This document shows positions 1-6,382 of a stretch of DNA of 7,840 nt, in pieces; position 1 is the stretch's first letter, and each line of letters begins with the position of its first letter. The notes under the pieces are model-generated. The model was given only the letters and a program-made list of their open reading frames with translations. It had not been told where the DNA came from and did not search any database. Origin of the DNA: Clostridia bacterium (GTDB lineage Bacteria; Bacillota_A; Clostridia; UBA1381); NCBI GenBank assembly GCA_017451145.1, contig JAFSSG010000042.1, forward strand, positions 1-7,840, read 5' to 3'. Made by a program: the position numbers and the translations under genes.

Positions 1-284
1 CTTTTAAGCTCAACATCTTCGCCCTGAGGCCCTACGCCCCTATTATTTATCAGGAAATTATAAAGGTATTCGACTCCAGTCCATGAGGCAGTACGGTTTG
101 ACGCGTTTATATAGTACCAGCCAAAAATCGGCGTATAGTTCATAACTCCCGAACCCGCATAAAGACATTGCGACGCAAAGTTTGTACAATCTCCGCCCAG
201 CTCCGAAAAATCGAAAAATTCGGGATTTCTGCCGTATGCCCATTTATTTGCATATGCCACTGCTCTTTCCCTATCATATCTCAT
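1..284 (-). CDS. Amidase_6-family putative cysteine amidase, 5' part only (3' end outside window)
   Basis: The first 94 residues are visible; the gene runs off the left edge. The protein opens with MRYDRERAVAYANKW, followed by GGDCTNFASQC (residues 30-40) and a Tyr/Trp-rich stretch with GWYYIN and WTGVEYLYNFL. This is the signature of the putative amidase domain Amidase_6 (PF12671), a papain/NlpC-like fold in which the Cys of GDCTNF (C33 here) is the presumed nucleophile. The His would lie beyond the edge. The start is supported by GGGTGAT at 290-296, complementary to the 16S 3' tail, a few bases before ATG. There is no signal peptide or membrane segment: the catalytic domain begins at residue 1, so this form should be cytoplasmic unless exported another way. 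The natural substrate is unknown; cell-wall peptide or amide hydrolysis is only a family guess. A terminator separates it from the ligase gene upstream, so it is probably a separate transcription unit. Confidence 0.8.
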   Translation of the reverse strand, partial: MRYDRERAVAYANKWAYGRNPEFFDFSELGGDCTNFASQCLYAGSGVMNYTPIFGWYYINASNRTASWTGVEYLYNFLINNRGVGPQGEDVELK

Positions 285-302
285 AATTTATCACCCTTTA
301 CT

Positions 303-331
303 ATTTTATGATAGTAATTGGCAAGTGACAC
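303..331 (-). promoter_or_regulatory. Possible sigma-A promoter for the Amidase_6 gene
   Basis: Reading the minus strand, GTGTCA (326-331) is followed after 17 bp by TAAAAT (303-308). These match 4/6 and 5/6 of the -35 and -10 consensus. Only about 50 bp lie between the upstream terminator and the start codon, so any dedicated promoter must be here. The predicted transcription start would fall close to or inside the ribosome binding site and leave an extremely short leader, which weakens the call. Confidence 0.3.
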
Positions 332-358
332 AAAAAAGGCGGATATTTCCGCCTTTTA
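332..358 (-). terminator. Rho-independent terminator of the nrdD-to-ligase operon
   Basis: On the minus strand the sequence forms a perfect stem of AAAAGGCGGA with TCCGCCTTTT, a four-base AATA loop and six consecutive T. The GC core is 338-343 paired with 348-353. The ligase stop codon TAA (356-358) sits in the foot of the hairpin, so termination begins as soon as the last gene ends. The plus-strand reading also forms the hairpin but has only four T, so the minus-strand direction is favoured. Confidence 0.9.
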
Positions 359-2053
359 TACCGTTTCCAACTGTTCAAGTTTTTTATAGTCAATCTTGCC
401 AACAAGGGTTTTTGGCATCTCTTCAAGGAATTCTATTTCATAAGGCATCGCATATTTTGCGATATTCTTTTTACAGTATTCCATAAGCTCTGCCCTTGTT
501 TCCTCCGTTTTCGGAATATCTGCTTTTAATCGCACAAACGCCTTTACCTTGTGCATTTTATATGCGTCGGGAACGCCTATGACGCAGCTCGAATCCACAA
601 ATTTATGTGCATTTAAGATGTTCTCTATCTGCAAGGGATAAACGTTATATCCCGAGGAAATTATCATCCTTTTTGCCCTTCCGTGAAAATAGACAAATCC
701 CTCGTTATCCATAACGCCCAAATCGCCGGTATATACCCACGTAAGCCCGTCGGCATGGGTACGCAACGTTCTTGCCGTTTCCTCAGCATTATTGAGATAC
801 CCTTGCATAACGGTAGGTCCTGCAATTACGATTTCGCCCTCCTCACCGTAAGGAAGCTCAATATCTGTATCGGGTTTTACTATTTTTATATACATATCGG
901 GAAGCGGAATACCGATACTTCCTGCCTTAAATATATGCTGCGGCATCAGACAACAGGCGTTTACCGTTTCGGTTGTACCGTAACCCTCACGTATTTTTAC
1001 TGTGCTTTTATGATTCTTTAAAAATTCGTTAAACCTACCTGAAAGGTCGGTAGAAAGAGAATCGCCTCCCGAAAATACGCCCTTTAGACTGCTCAAATCT
1101 GCCCTGTCAAAACGCGGAATACGTAAAATCGCCTCATAAAGAGTAGGCACTCCGGCAATAAAATTGCATTTGTATTTTGTTATAAGCTTTGCATAGCTTT
1201 TCGGTGTAAAGCGTGGCACTAAAACGCATCTGCCGCCATGTGACAGCATAGCATGAATGCACACTCCAAGCCCAAACCCGTGAAAAAGCGGCATCGCCGT
1301 AAGCATACTGTCGCCTACTTTGAACGGGTTTGCTGATATTACCTCTTCCGCGAGTGCGTTAAAATTTCTATTCGACAAAAGTATGCCTTTTGTAACTCCT
1401 GTTGTTCCGCCGGAATATAGAATAACCGCGGTATCCTCCGCTTTCCGTTTTACTCTGTAATTATAAAAACAGCATCCCGAAAGACGCATAAAATCTTTCC
1501 AGCGGATTATCGGTGCATTTTGCGGAATTTTTCGGATTTTTCGCCCCTCTGTCAGCATATACCCCGCTTTAATCGGCTTTGACAGTTCGTCCTTCACACT
1601 TGCTATTATTATATTTGTAAGCTTTGTATTATGGCGGATCGCCTCGAATTTTCCGTAAAATCTATCAAGCGTAATAGCCGTTACACTTTCCGACTCGCTC
1701 AGGTAAAACTCTATCTCCTTTTCAGCTGCAAGTGGATGAATCATATTCGCGACTGCACCCACTAAATTCACCGCATACAGCATATAAACAGCTTGTGGAC
1801 AGTTCGGAAGTGCGATAGTAACCCTGTCATTTTCGCGTACACCTATGGTTTTTAGTGCCTTTGCACACCGTTCCACTTCCTCTACCATTTTTTTGTAGCT
1901 GGTAGCCCGTCCCATAAAATCAAACGCCGTTAAATTTGGGTATTTATACGCCATGTTCTCTACCATTTCAAACATAGTTCCGCCGAAATATTCCAACTTA
2001 TCCGGCACATCGCCCATTGAGGAAAGCCATGGGGTTTTAACGACCATTCCCAT
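356..2053 (-). CDS. AMP-forming acyl-CoA synthetase (long-chain fatty-acid-CoA ligase-like), ANL superfamily
   Basis: This complete protein of 565 residues has every hallmark of acyl-CoA/aryl-CoA ligases, which adenylate a carboxylic acid with ATP and transfer it to CoA. It carries the phosphate loop YSGGTTGVTKG (213-223), PLFHGFG (255-261), GYGTTET (357-363), YTGDLG (441-446), the hinge region GRAKRMIISSGYNVYP (458-473) and PKTLVGKIDY (547-556). The catalytic Lys is K553. There is no signal peptide and the protein should be cytosolic. Length and motif order fit medium/long-chain fatty acyl ligases, but the acid cannot be read from sequence. The ATG at 2053 is preceded by AGGAGG at 2065-2070, 11 nt away and inside the last codons of the upstream gene. 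A second ATG at 2047 (Met3) has AAGGA 8 nt upstream and is possible. Only 6 nt separate it from the upstream acyltransferase-like gene, implying translational coupling and a shared job. It is the last gene of the operon. Confidence 0.93.
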   Translation of the reverse strand: MGMVVKTPWLSSMGDVPDKLEYFGGTMFEMVENMAYKYPNLTAFDFMGRATSYKKMVEEVERCAKALKTIGVRENDRVTIALPNCPQAVYMLYAVNLVGAVANMIHPLAAEKEIEFYLSESESVTAITLDRFYGKFEAIRHNTKLTNIIIASVKDELSKPIKAGYMLTEGRKIRKIPQNAPIIRWKDFMRLSGCCFYNYRVKRKAEDTAVILYSGGTTGVTKGILLSNRNFNALAEEVISANPFKVGDSMLTAMPLFHGFGLGVCIHAMLSHGGRCVLVPRFTPKSYAKLITKYKCNFIAGVPTLYEAILRIPRFDRADLSSLKGVFSGGDSLSTDLSGRFNEFLKNHKSTVKIREGYGTTETVNACCLMPQHIFKAGSIGIPLPDMYIKIVKPDTDIELPYGEEGEIVIAGPTVMQGYLNNAEETARTLRTHADGLTWVYTGDLGVMDNEGFVYFHGRAKRMIISSGYNVYPLQIENILNAHKFVDSSCVIGVPDAYKMHKVKAFVRLKADIPKTEETRAELMEYCKKNIAKYAMPYEIEFLEEMPKTLVGKIDYKKLEQLETV

Positions 2054-2059
2054 TGTCCT

Positions 2060-2926
2060 TTATACCTCCTCAGAAAGCGGTCTGTCCAAAAGCTCGGGTT
2101 TTTCCAAAATGTCCTTAAACAGTTTTATTGTCTTTGAAAAATAGTATCCGTCTGCGATCCGCTCGTCAACAGTAAAGCCTAAATCTACGCTGTCACGCAT
2201 AGTGACATTTCCGCTTTCATCAAAAAACGGACGCATTTTTCTCTCCCCGACTATAACAAAAACAGAGGTTGTTCCCCAATTTGTCAGATGATGATAGCCC
2301 GAATGAAGCTTTATTGAGCCGAGATTTGTAAGTATTACCGATGACTGATACGGATCCGTTTCCAAAAGCGATGCAGGGACTTTGCCGTGACGTTCTAAAA
2401 CGCATAAGAATTTCACGAGCGATTTTGCAAACCATCTCGGCATTTTATTGAATATGTCCATAACCTCGCTCGTTGCGTCTTTATTATCGCCCGTTCGGCA
2501 ATATGTTACCTGACGGTAAATTTCGTTATGAATATCGTCAATCGTGTCGGTTTCTTTTGAATGAATAAATGCCAAGCCTTCCTCGCTCGAATCGGTAAAC
2601 TGCTTCTTTATCACAAAGGACGCACTTATTTCATTCCTTTGATAAAGATTGTTGTTTGCAATAAATCTGTTCATTTTCGGTCTTAAAGTCACCGTTTTGA
2701 GAATTGCAGTAACTATCGCCTGAAACAGATTATACTTGTATTCGGGATTTCCGCTGTTTTTCTTTTCTAAATACTTGTTGAGATTGGTAAGGTCGATTCT
2801 TTCTGAAACAAACGCCTCATTATCGCATCTGTTCGGCATCATAATCGGCATCATAAAATGCATCGCGTCAACATTTCTCAAAAGTACACCGTCACGTCTG
2901 TCGCCGTGCCTACGTTTTTTGCCCAT
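2060..2926 (-). CDS. Stand-alone E2/CAT-fold acyltransferase-like protein (2-oxoacid dehydrogenase acyltransferase catalytic domain) lacking the catalytic His
   Basis: The 288-residue protein is recognisable as the catalytic domain of the 2-oxoacid dehydrogenase E2 / chloramphenicol acetyltransferase fold (PF00198). Supporting stretches are LFQAIVTAILKTVTLRP (67-83), MNRFIANNNLY (85-95), VILTNLGSIKLHSGYHH (197-213), WGTTSVFVIVGE (217-228) and DERIADG (254-260). It has no lipoyl or peripheral-subunit-binding domain, and no E1 or E3 gene is nearby, so it is not an ordinary pyruvate dehydrogenase component. In E2 and CAT the last motif is DHRxxDG or HHxxxDG with His as catalytic base. Here that position is Glu255 (codon GAG). 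It may be a pseudoenzyme, a variant acyltransferase or a scaffold. The basic N-terminus (MGKKRRHGDRRDG) is notable. Start ATG has AGGAGA at 2934-2939, 7 nt upstream and overlapping the preceding gene's TAG stop. It is coupled to the acyl-CoA ligase downstream, which could supply its acyl-CoA. Confidence 0.85.
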   Translation of the reverse strand: MGKKRRHGDRRDGVLLRNVDAMHFMMPIMMPNRCDNEAFVSERIDLTNLNKYLEKKNSGNPEYKYNLFQAIVTAILKTVTLRPKMNRFIANNNLYQRNEISASFVIKKQFTDSSEEGLAFIHSKETDTIDDIHNEIYRQVTYCRTGDNKDATSEVMDIFNKMPRWFAKSLVKFLCVLERHGKVPASLLETDPYQSSVILTNLGSIKLHSGYHHLTNWGTTSVFVIVGERKMRPFFDESGNVTMRDSVDLGFTVDERIADGYYFSKTIKLFKDILEKPELLDRPLSEEV

Positions 2927-2937
2927 AACTATTTCTC

Positions 2938-3843
2938 CTAAAACTTTTTAGAATCTATATAATCACATGCAGACAATGCCGCAACAGCACCGTCTGACGC
3001 TGCCGTCGTTACCTGTCTTATCTTTTTTTGACGGCAATCTCCTGCTACAAAAATTCCGTCTTTTGCTCCGTTTAAATCGGCATCTGCTTTTGCATAGCCA
3101 CGCTCGTCAAGCTCCAAAATGTTTGAAAAAGCATCATTTTGCGGAATGAGTCCGACTGCCAAAAATACGCCGTCAACCGAAAGTTCGCTTTTTTCACCGC
3201 TCTTCTCATTTTTTATGCGTATTCCGCTTAATTCGTTGTCACCCAGATACTCGGTGACAACACTGCCCAAAATGACTTCAACATTGTCCTTTAACTGCTC
3301 TTGAAGCTTTTTTTCGCCCGTCAAAAAGTCCAGATTTTGCACGATATACACCTTTTTGGCCAAATCCGAAAGCAAAATCGCCTCTTGCAAAGCAGAGTTC
3401 CCGCCACCTACTACTGCGACGGTTTTATTCATATAAAATGCCCCGTCACAAACGGCACAAAAGGATATGCCCTCACCTATAAATTTTTCCTCGTCGGGAA
3501 GCCCTAAAAGGCGGTGCTTTGCACCTGTTGCAACAATCACCGCTTTTGCCGAAAACTCTCCGCCGTCGGTTGTTACGGTTTTAATACCGTCACCGCTGAC
3601 GCTCAAAACCTCCGCAGATTCCACATCTGCACCCTGATAAAGCACCTGCTCTACCAGCTTTTCGGCAAATTCATTACCTGAAAGTTCGGTAAATCCCGGG
3701 ATATTTTCAACCTTTGGCGAAAATGTTATCTGTCCGCCAAAAGTCTCCTTTTCTATTACCAGAACTTTTTTATTCGCTCTTAACGCATACAGAGCGGCGG
3801 TCAGCCCAGCAGGGCCGCCGCCGATTACAATAATATCGTACAT
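2938..3843 (-). CDS. trxB: Thioredoxin-reductase-like FAD disulfide oxidoreductase with atypical NAD(P)H site
   Basis: The 301-residue protein has the low-molecular-weight thioredoxin reductase architecture. The FAD site is DIIVIGGGPAG (3-13), the redox-active pair is C129-A-V-C132 followed by DGAFY, a second Rossmann motif VVGGGNSALQEA lies at 144-155, and FVAGDC is at 265-270. It should reduce a thioredoxin or glutaredoxin-like disulfide. The stretch that normally reads HRRxxxR and holds the 2'-phosphate of NADPH reads VQNLDFLTG (168-176), so NADPH use is doubtful; NADH or reduced ferredoxin is possible. Start choice: ATG at 3843 gives the family-typical MYDIIVIGGG and has AAGGA 7 nt upstream. 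An in-frame ATG at 3861 overlaps the nrdD stop but has no ribosome binding site. The gap to nrdD is 10 nt, and the TAG stop overlaps the next gene's ribosome binding site. The likely partner is the glutaredoxin-like domain fused to NrdD. Confidence 0.9.
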   Translation of the reverse strand: MYDIIVIGGGPAGLTAALYALRANKKVLVIEKETFGGQITFSPKVENIPGFTELSGNEFAEKLVEQVLYQGADVESAEVLSVSGDGIKTVTTDGGEFSAKAVIVATGAKHRLLGLPDEEKFIGEGISFCAVCDGAFYMNKTVAVVGGGNSALQEAILLSDLAKKVYIVQNLDFLTGEKKLQEQLKDNVEVILGSVVTEYLGDNELSGIRIKNEKSGEKSELSVDGVFLAVGLIPQNDAFSNILELDERGYAKADADLNGAKDGIFVAGDCRQKKIRQVTTAASDGAVAALSACDYIDSKKF

Positions 3844-3850
3844 ATCTTTT

Positions 3851-3856
3851 TCCTTA
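3851..3856 (-). promoter_or_regulatory. Ribosome binding site fixing the trxB start, overlapping the nrdD stop
   Basis: TAAGGA on the minus strand contains the nrdD stop codon TAA and an AAGGA Shine-Dalgarno core 7 nt before the ATG at 3843. This selects 3843 over the upstream ATG at 3861. It also suggests that terminating nrdD ribosomes reinitiate on trxB. Confidence 0.7.
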
Positions 3857-6223
3857 CGCATTTATATATTTTTTGATATCCGATACGCCTGTGAACTTTG
3901 AAACCTCGCCGTCCGATATTACAACAAGCGTCGGTGCCTGTTTGATGCCGTATTCCTCTGCCATTTCCGGATGCTCATTTGCATAAATCTTTTCATATGC
4001 AATACCCGCCTTATCGAGCGTTACACCCGCAATCTTACAATTTGGGCAAGTAGGCGTTGCGAAAAGATATACTGCATCTCCCTCTGCTGAAATCTTCTGC
4101 ACCTTCGGCTCTTCTACAGCTTTTTCATTTATTACGCCGTTTCTTGTTATCTTTGAATTTGCGATATCATATGTACGGCGGTCTTTATATTCCTGTGTTT
4201 TACCGTCGTTCCAATTCTGAACAGGGCGATAGTAACCTGTAATTCTGCTGTAAACCTCAGTCTTTTCGCCACACTCAGGACATGTTGCAACTTCACCTGC
4301 GATATAGCCGTGGTTTTTACATACCGAATAGGTAGGTGACATTGTGTAGTACGGCAATTTATAGTTTTCTGCAATCTTTCTTACAAGATTTGCAGCCGCA
4401 CTCCAATCGGGAAGCTTTTCGCCCAAGAATGCGTGGAATACAGTACCCGATGTATAAAGAGTCTGAAGCTCGTCCTGAATATCGAGTGCCGAGAAGATAT
4501 CCTCAGTAAATCCAACAGGCAAGTGTGATGAATTTGTATAATAAGGCGTTCCGTTTTCGTTTGCCGTTACGATGTCCGGGAATCTCTTCTTATCGTGTTT
4601 TGCCAAACGGTATGCCGTTGACTCAGCAGGAGTTGCCTCCAAGTTATAAAGGTCACCGTATTCCTCCTGATAATCGGACAGTCTCTCACGCATATGATTT
4701 AAAACTTCTATTGTGAAGTCTTGTGTTTCCCTATGCGTCATATCCTTCTTGAGCCAATTTGCATTAAGTCCCGCCTCGTTCATACCGACAAGACCGATTG
4801 TTGAGAAGTGATTGTTAAATGTTCCCAAGTAACGCTTTGTATATGGGTAAAGTCCGTTATCCAAAAGCTTTGTGATAACCGTTCTCTTTACCTTTAGTGA
4901 CCTTGCTGCGATATCGAGCATTCTGTCAAGACGGGCATAAAAGTCCTCTTTGTCCTTTGCCTGATACGCAATTCTCGGCATATTTATGGTAACAACGCCG
5001 ACTGAACCTGTACTTTCACCGCTACCGAAGAATCCGCCCGATTTTTTACGGAGTTCTCTTAAATCAAGACGAAGTCTGCAGCACATTGAACGAACATCGG
5101 AAGGCTCCATATCACTGTTTATATAGTTTGAGAAATACGGTGTTCCGTATTTTGCCGTCATCTCAAACAACAAACGGTTATTTTCGGTATCCGACCAGTC
5201 AAAATCTCTCGTAATCGAGTATGTCGGGATAGGATATTGGAAACCTCTGCCGTTGGCGTCACCCTCAATCATGATTTCGATGAACGCCTTGTTGACCATA
5301 TCCATTTCCTTTTTGCAGTCTTTATACTTGAAATCCATTTCCTTTCCGCCGACGATTGCATTTAATTCTGCCAAATCGTTAGGAACTGTCCAGTCAAGCG
5401 TTATGTTGGTAAAGGGCGACTGTGTACCCCATCTGCTCGGCGTATTTACGCCGTATATGAAGGACTGTATGCACTGCTTTACTTCTTTATAAGTAAGATT
5501 ATCTACCTTTACAAAAGGTGCTAAATAGGTGTCAAATGACGAAAATGCCTGTGCACCTGCCCATTCATTCTGCATAATACCCAAGAAGTTTACCATCTGG
5601 TTGCAAAGGGTGGAAAGGTGTGATGCCGGTGATGATGTAATCTTGCCGGGAACGCCTCCCAAGCCCTCCTGAATAAGCTGTTTTAATGACCAACCTGCAC
5701 AATAGCCTGTAAGCATTGAAAGGTCATGGATATGGATATCGGCATTTCTGTGAGCGTTGCCGATTTCTTCGTCATAAACTTCGGAAAGCCAATAGTTTGC
5801 GGTGATTGCACCCGAATTTGAAAGGATAAGTCCGCCTACCGAATATGTTACGGTCGAATTTTCCTTAACACGCCAATCGTTTACCTTTAAATAGTTATCG
5901 ACTATTGCCTTATAGTCAAGCATAGTTGCGTTAATATTACGCATTTTCTCATGCTGTTTACGGTAGAGAATATACGCCTTTGCAACCTCGTCATATCCTG
6001 CCTTAATCAAAACAGATTCAACGCTGTCCTGTATATTTTCGACGCTGATTTTGCCGTCTTCAATTTTCGGTTCAAAATCCGCAGTTACTTTCAGTGCCAA
6101 AAAATCTACTGTGTCAGGGTGATATTGCTTTTCACAAGCATCAAACGCCATCGTTATAGCGTCTTTAATTTTTGCGATGTTAAAGTCTGCAACTCTTCCA
6201 TCTCTTTTTAGTACAACATACAT
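3854..6223 (-). CDS. nrdD: Anaerobic (class III) ribonucleoside-triphosphate reductase with fused C-terminal glutaredoxin/NrdH-like domain
   Basis: The 789-residue glycyl-radical enzyme reduces ribonucleotides to deoxyribonucleotides without oxygen. An N-terminal ATP-cone (about 3-95, starting VVLKRDGRVADFN) should give allosteric dATP/ATP control. The catalytic barrel contains IHIHDL (163-168), C175, SMCCRLRLD (379-387; C382 is the probable thiyl-radical Cys by comparison with the Cys-Arg of E. coli NrdD) and GVVTINMPRIAY (409-420). A zinc site uses C635, probably H638, C648 and C651. RITGYYRPV (660-668) holds the radical Gly663. After a short linker, residues about 714-789 form a thioredoxin-fold domain with YLFATPTCPNCK (CxxC 726-729) and the cis-Pro motif QAPTLVV (762-768). 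This domain probably supplies reducing electrons in cis. AGAGGA lies 7 nt before ATG. NrdG, encoded upstream, installs the radical; trxB downstream probably re-reduces the fused domain. NrdR boxes lie over its promoter. Confidence 0.97.
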   Translation of the reverse strand: MYVVLKRDGRVADFNIAKIKDAITMAFDACEKQYHPDTVDFLALKVTADFEPKIEDGKISVENIQDSVESVLIKAGYDEVAKAYILYRKQHEKMRNINATMLDYKAIVDNYLKVNDWRVKENSTVTYSVGGLILSNSGAITANYWLSEVYDEEIGNAHRNADIHIHDLSMLTGYCAGWSLKQLIQEGLGGVPGKITSSPASHLSTLCNQMVNFLGIMQNEWAGAQAFSSFDTYLAPFVKVDNLTYKEVKQCIQSFIYGVNTPSRWGTQSPFTNITLDWTVPNDLAELNAIVGGKEMDFKYKDCKKEMDMVNKAFIEIMIEGDANGRGFQYPIPTYSITRDFDWSDTENNRLLFEMTAKYGTPYFSNYINSDMEPSDVRSMCCRLRLDLRELRKKSGGFFGSGESTGSVGVVTINMPRIAYQAKDKEDFYARLDRMLDIAARSLKVKRTVITKLLDNGLYPYTKRYLGTFNNHFSTIGLVGMNEAGLNANWLKKDMTHRETQDFTIEVLNHMRERLSDYQEEYGDLYNLEATPAESTAYRLAKHDKKRFPDIVTANENGTPYYTNSSHLPVGFTEDIFSALDIQDELQTLYTSGTVFHAFLGEKLPDWSAAANLVRKIAENYKLPYYTMSPTYSVCKNHGYIAGEVATCPECGEKTEVYSRITGYYRPVQNWNDGKTQEYKDRRTYDIANSKITRNGVINEKAVEEPKVQKISAEGDAVYLFATPTCPNCKIAGVTLDKAGIAYEKIYANEHPEMAEEYGIKQAPTLVVISDGEVSKFTGVSDIKKYINA

Positions 6224-6255
6224 TTTTTTATCCTCTTTCTTTAAATTACCTAATC

Positions 6256-6284
6256 AGTTTACCATACATATTGTATAAAGTCAA
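6256..6284 (-). promoter_or_regulatory. nrdD operon promoter
   Basis: On the minus strand TTGACT (6279-6284, 5/6 of -35) is followed after 17 bp by TAAACT (6256-6261, 4/6 of -10), with a TGG extended -10 element just before it. A second candidate overlaps it: TTGTAT (6293-6298), 17 bp, TACAAT (6270-6275). Either would be occluded by the NrdR boxes. The leader would be about 25-40 nt, followed by the AGAGGA ribosome binding site. Confidence 0.6.
6261..6276 (-). promoter_or_regulatory. NrdR box 2 (proximal), nrdD promoter
   Basis: The plus strand reads ACCATACATATTGTAT. The right half matches the NrdR consensus (ACACWATATATWGTGT) at 7/8 and the left half at 5/8; the ten-base core matches 8/10. 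Its centre is exactly 32 bp from that of box 1, the roughly three-turn spacing known for tandem NrdR boxes. That spacing is what makes this weaker half-site credible. Confidence 0.7.
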
Positions 6285-6292
6285 GCTAAAAA

Positions 6293-6308
6293 ATACAATA
6301 TATTGTGT
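6293..6308 (-). promoter_or_regulatory. NrdR box 1 (distal), nrdD promoter
   Basis: The minus strand reads ACACAATATATTGTAT, matching 15 of 16 positions of the NrdR consensus ACACWATATATWGTGT with a perfect core. NrdR is the zinc-finger/ATP-cone repressor that senses dATP/ATP and binds paired boxes before ribonucleotide reductase genes. The box lies just upstream of the TTGACT -35 element and contains the alternative TTGTAT -35. Confidence 0.88.
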
Positions 6309-6343
6309 TTTGTGACATTCGACAAATTTTTCCAAATTTCTTT

Positions 6344-6361
6344 AAAAAAAGTCTTTTTTTT
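6344..6361 (-). terminator. Weak terminator-like A/T hairpin after nrdG
   Basis: The minus strand has A8, then GAC, then T7, a perfect inverted repeat ending in a T-run about 20 nt past the nrdG stop. The stem contains no GC pairs, so it would be unstable. Partial termination or read-through into nrdD is more likely than full termination. Confidence 0.25.
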
Positions 6362-6382
6362 CATTGAAAATCCGCAAATTTA

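Noticed and set aside
58..243. A 61-codon minus-strand frame within the left-edge gene
   Set aside because: It overlaps the Amidase_6 reading frame in another phase; only the Amidase_6 frame gives the GGDCTNFASQ motif and a good start.
683..1021. A 112-codon open frame on the plus strand
   Set aside because: It is antisense to the conserved C-terminal half of the acyl-CoA ligase, with no ribosome binding site or recognisable domain.
2060..3861. A pyruvate dehydrogenase-type cluster (E2 next to a FAD disulfide oxidoreductase, suggesting E3)
   Set aside because: The flavoprotein has the CAVC arrangement and length of thioredoxin reductase, not dihydrolipoamide dehydrogenase. The E2-like protein has no lipoyl domain and no E1 gene is present.
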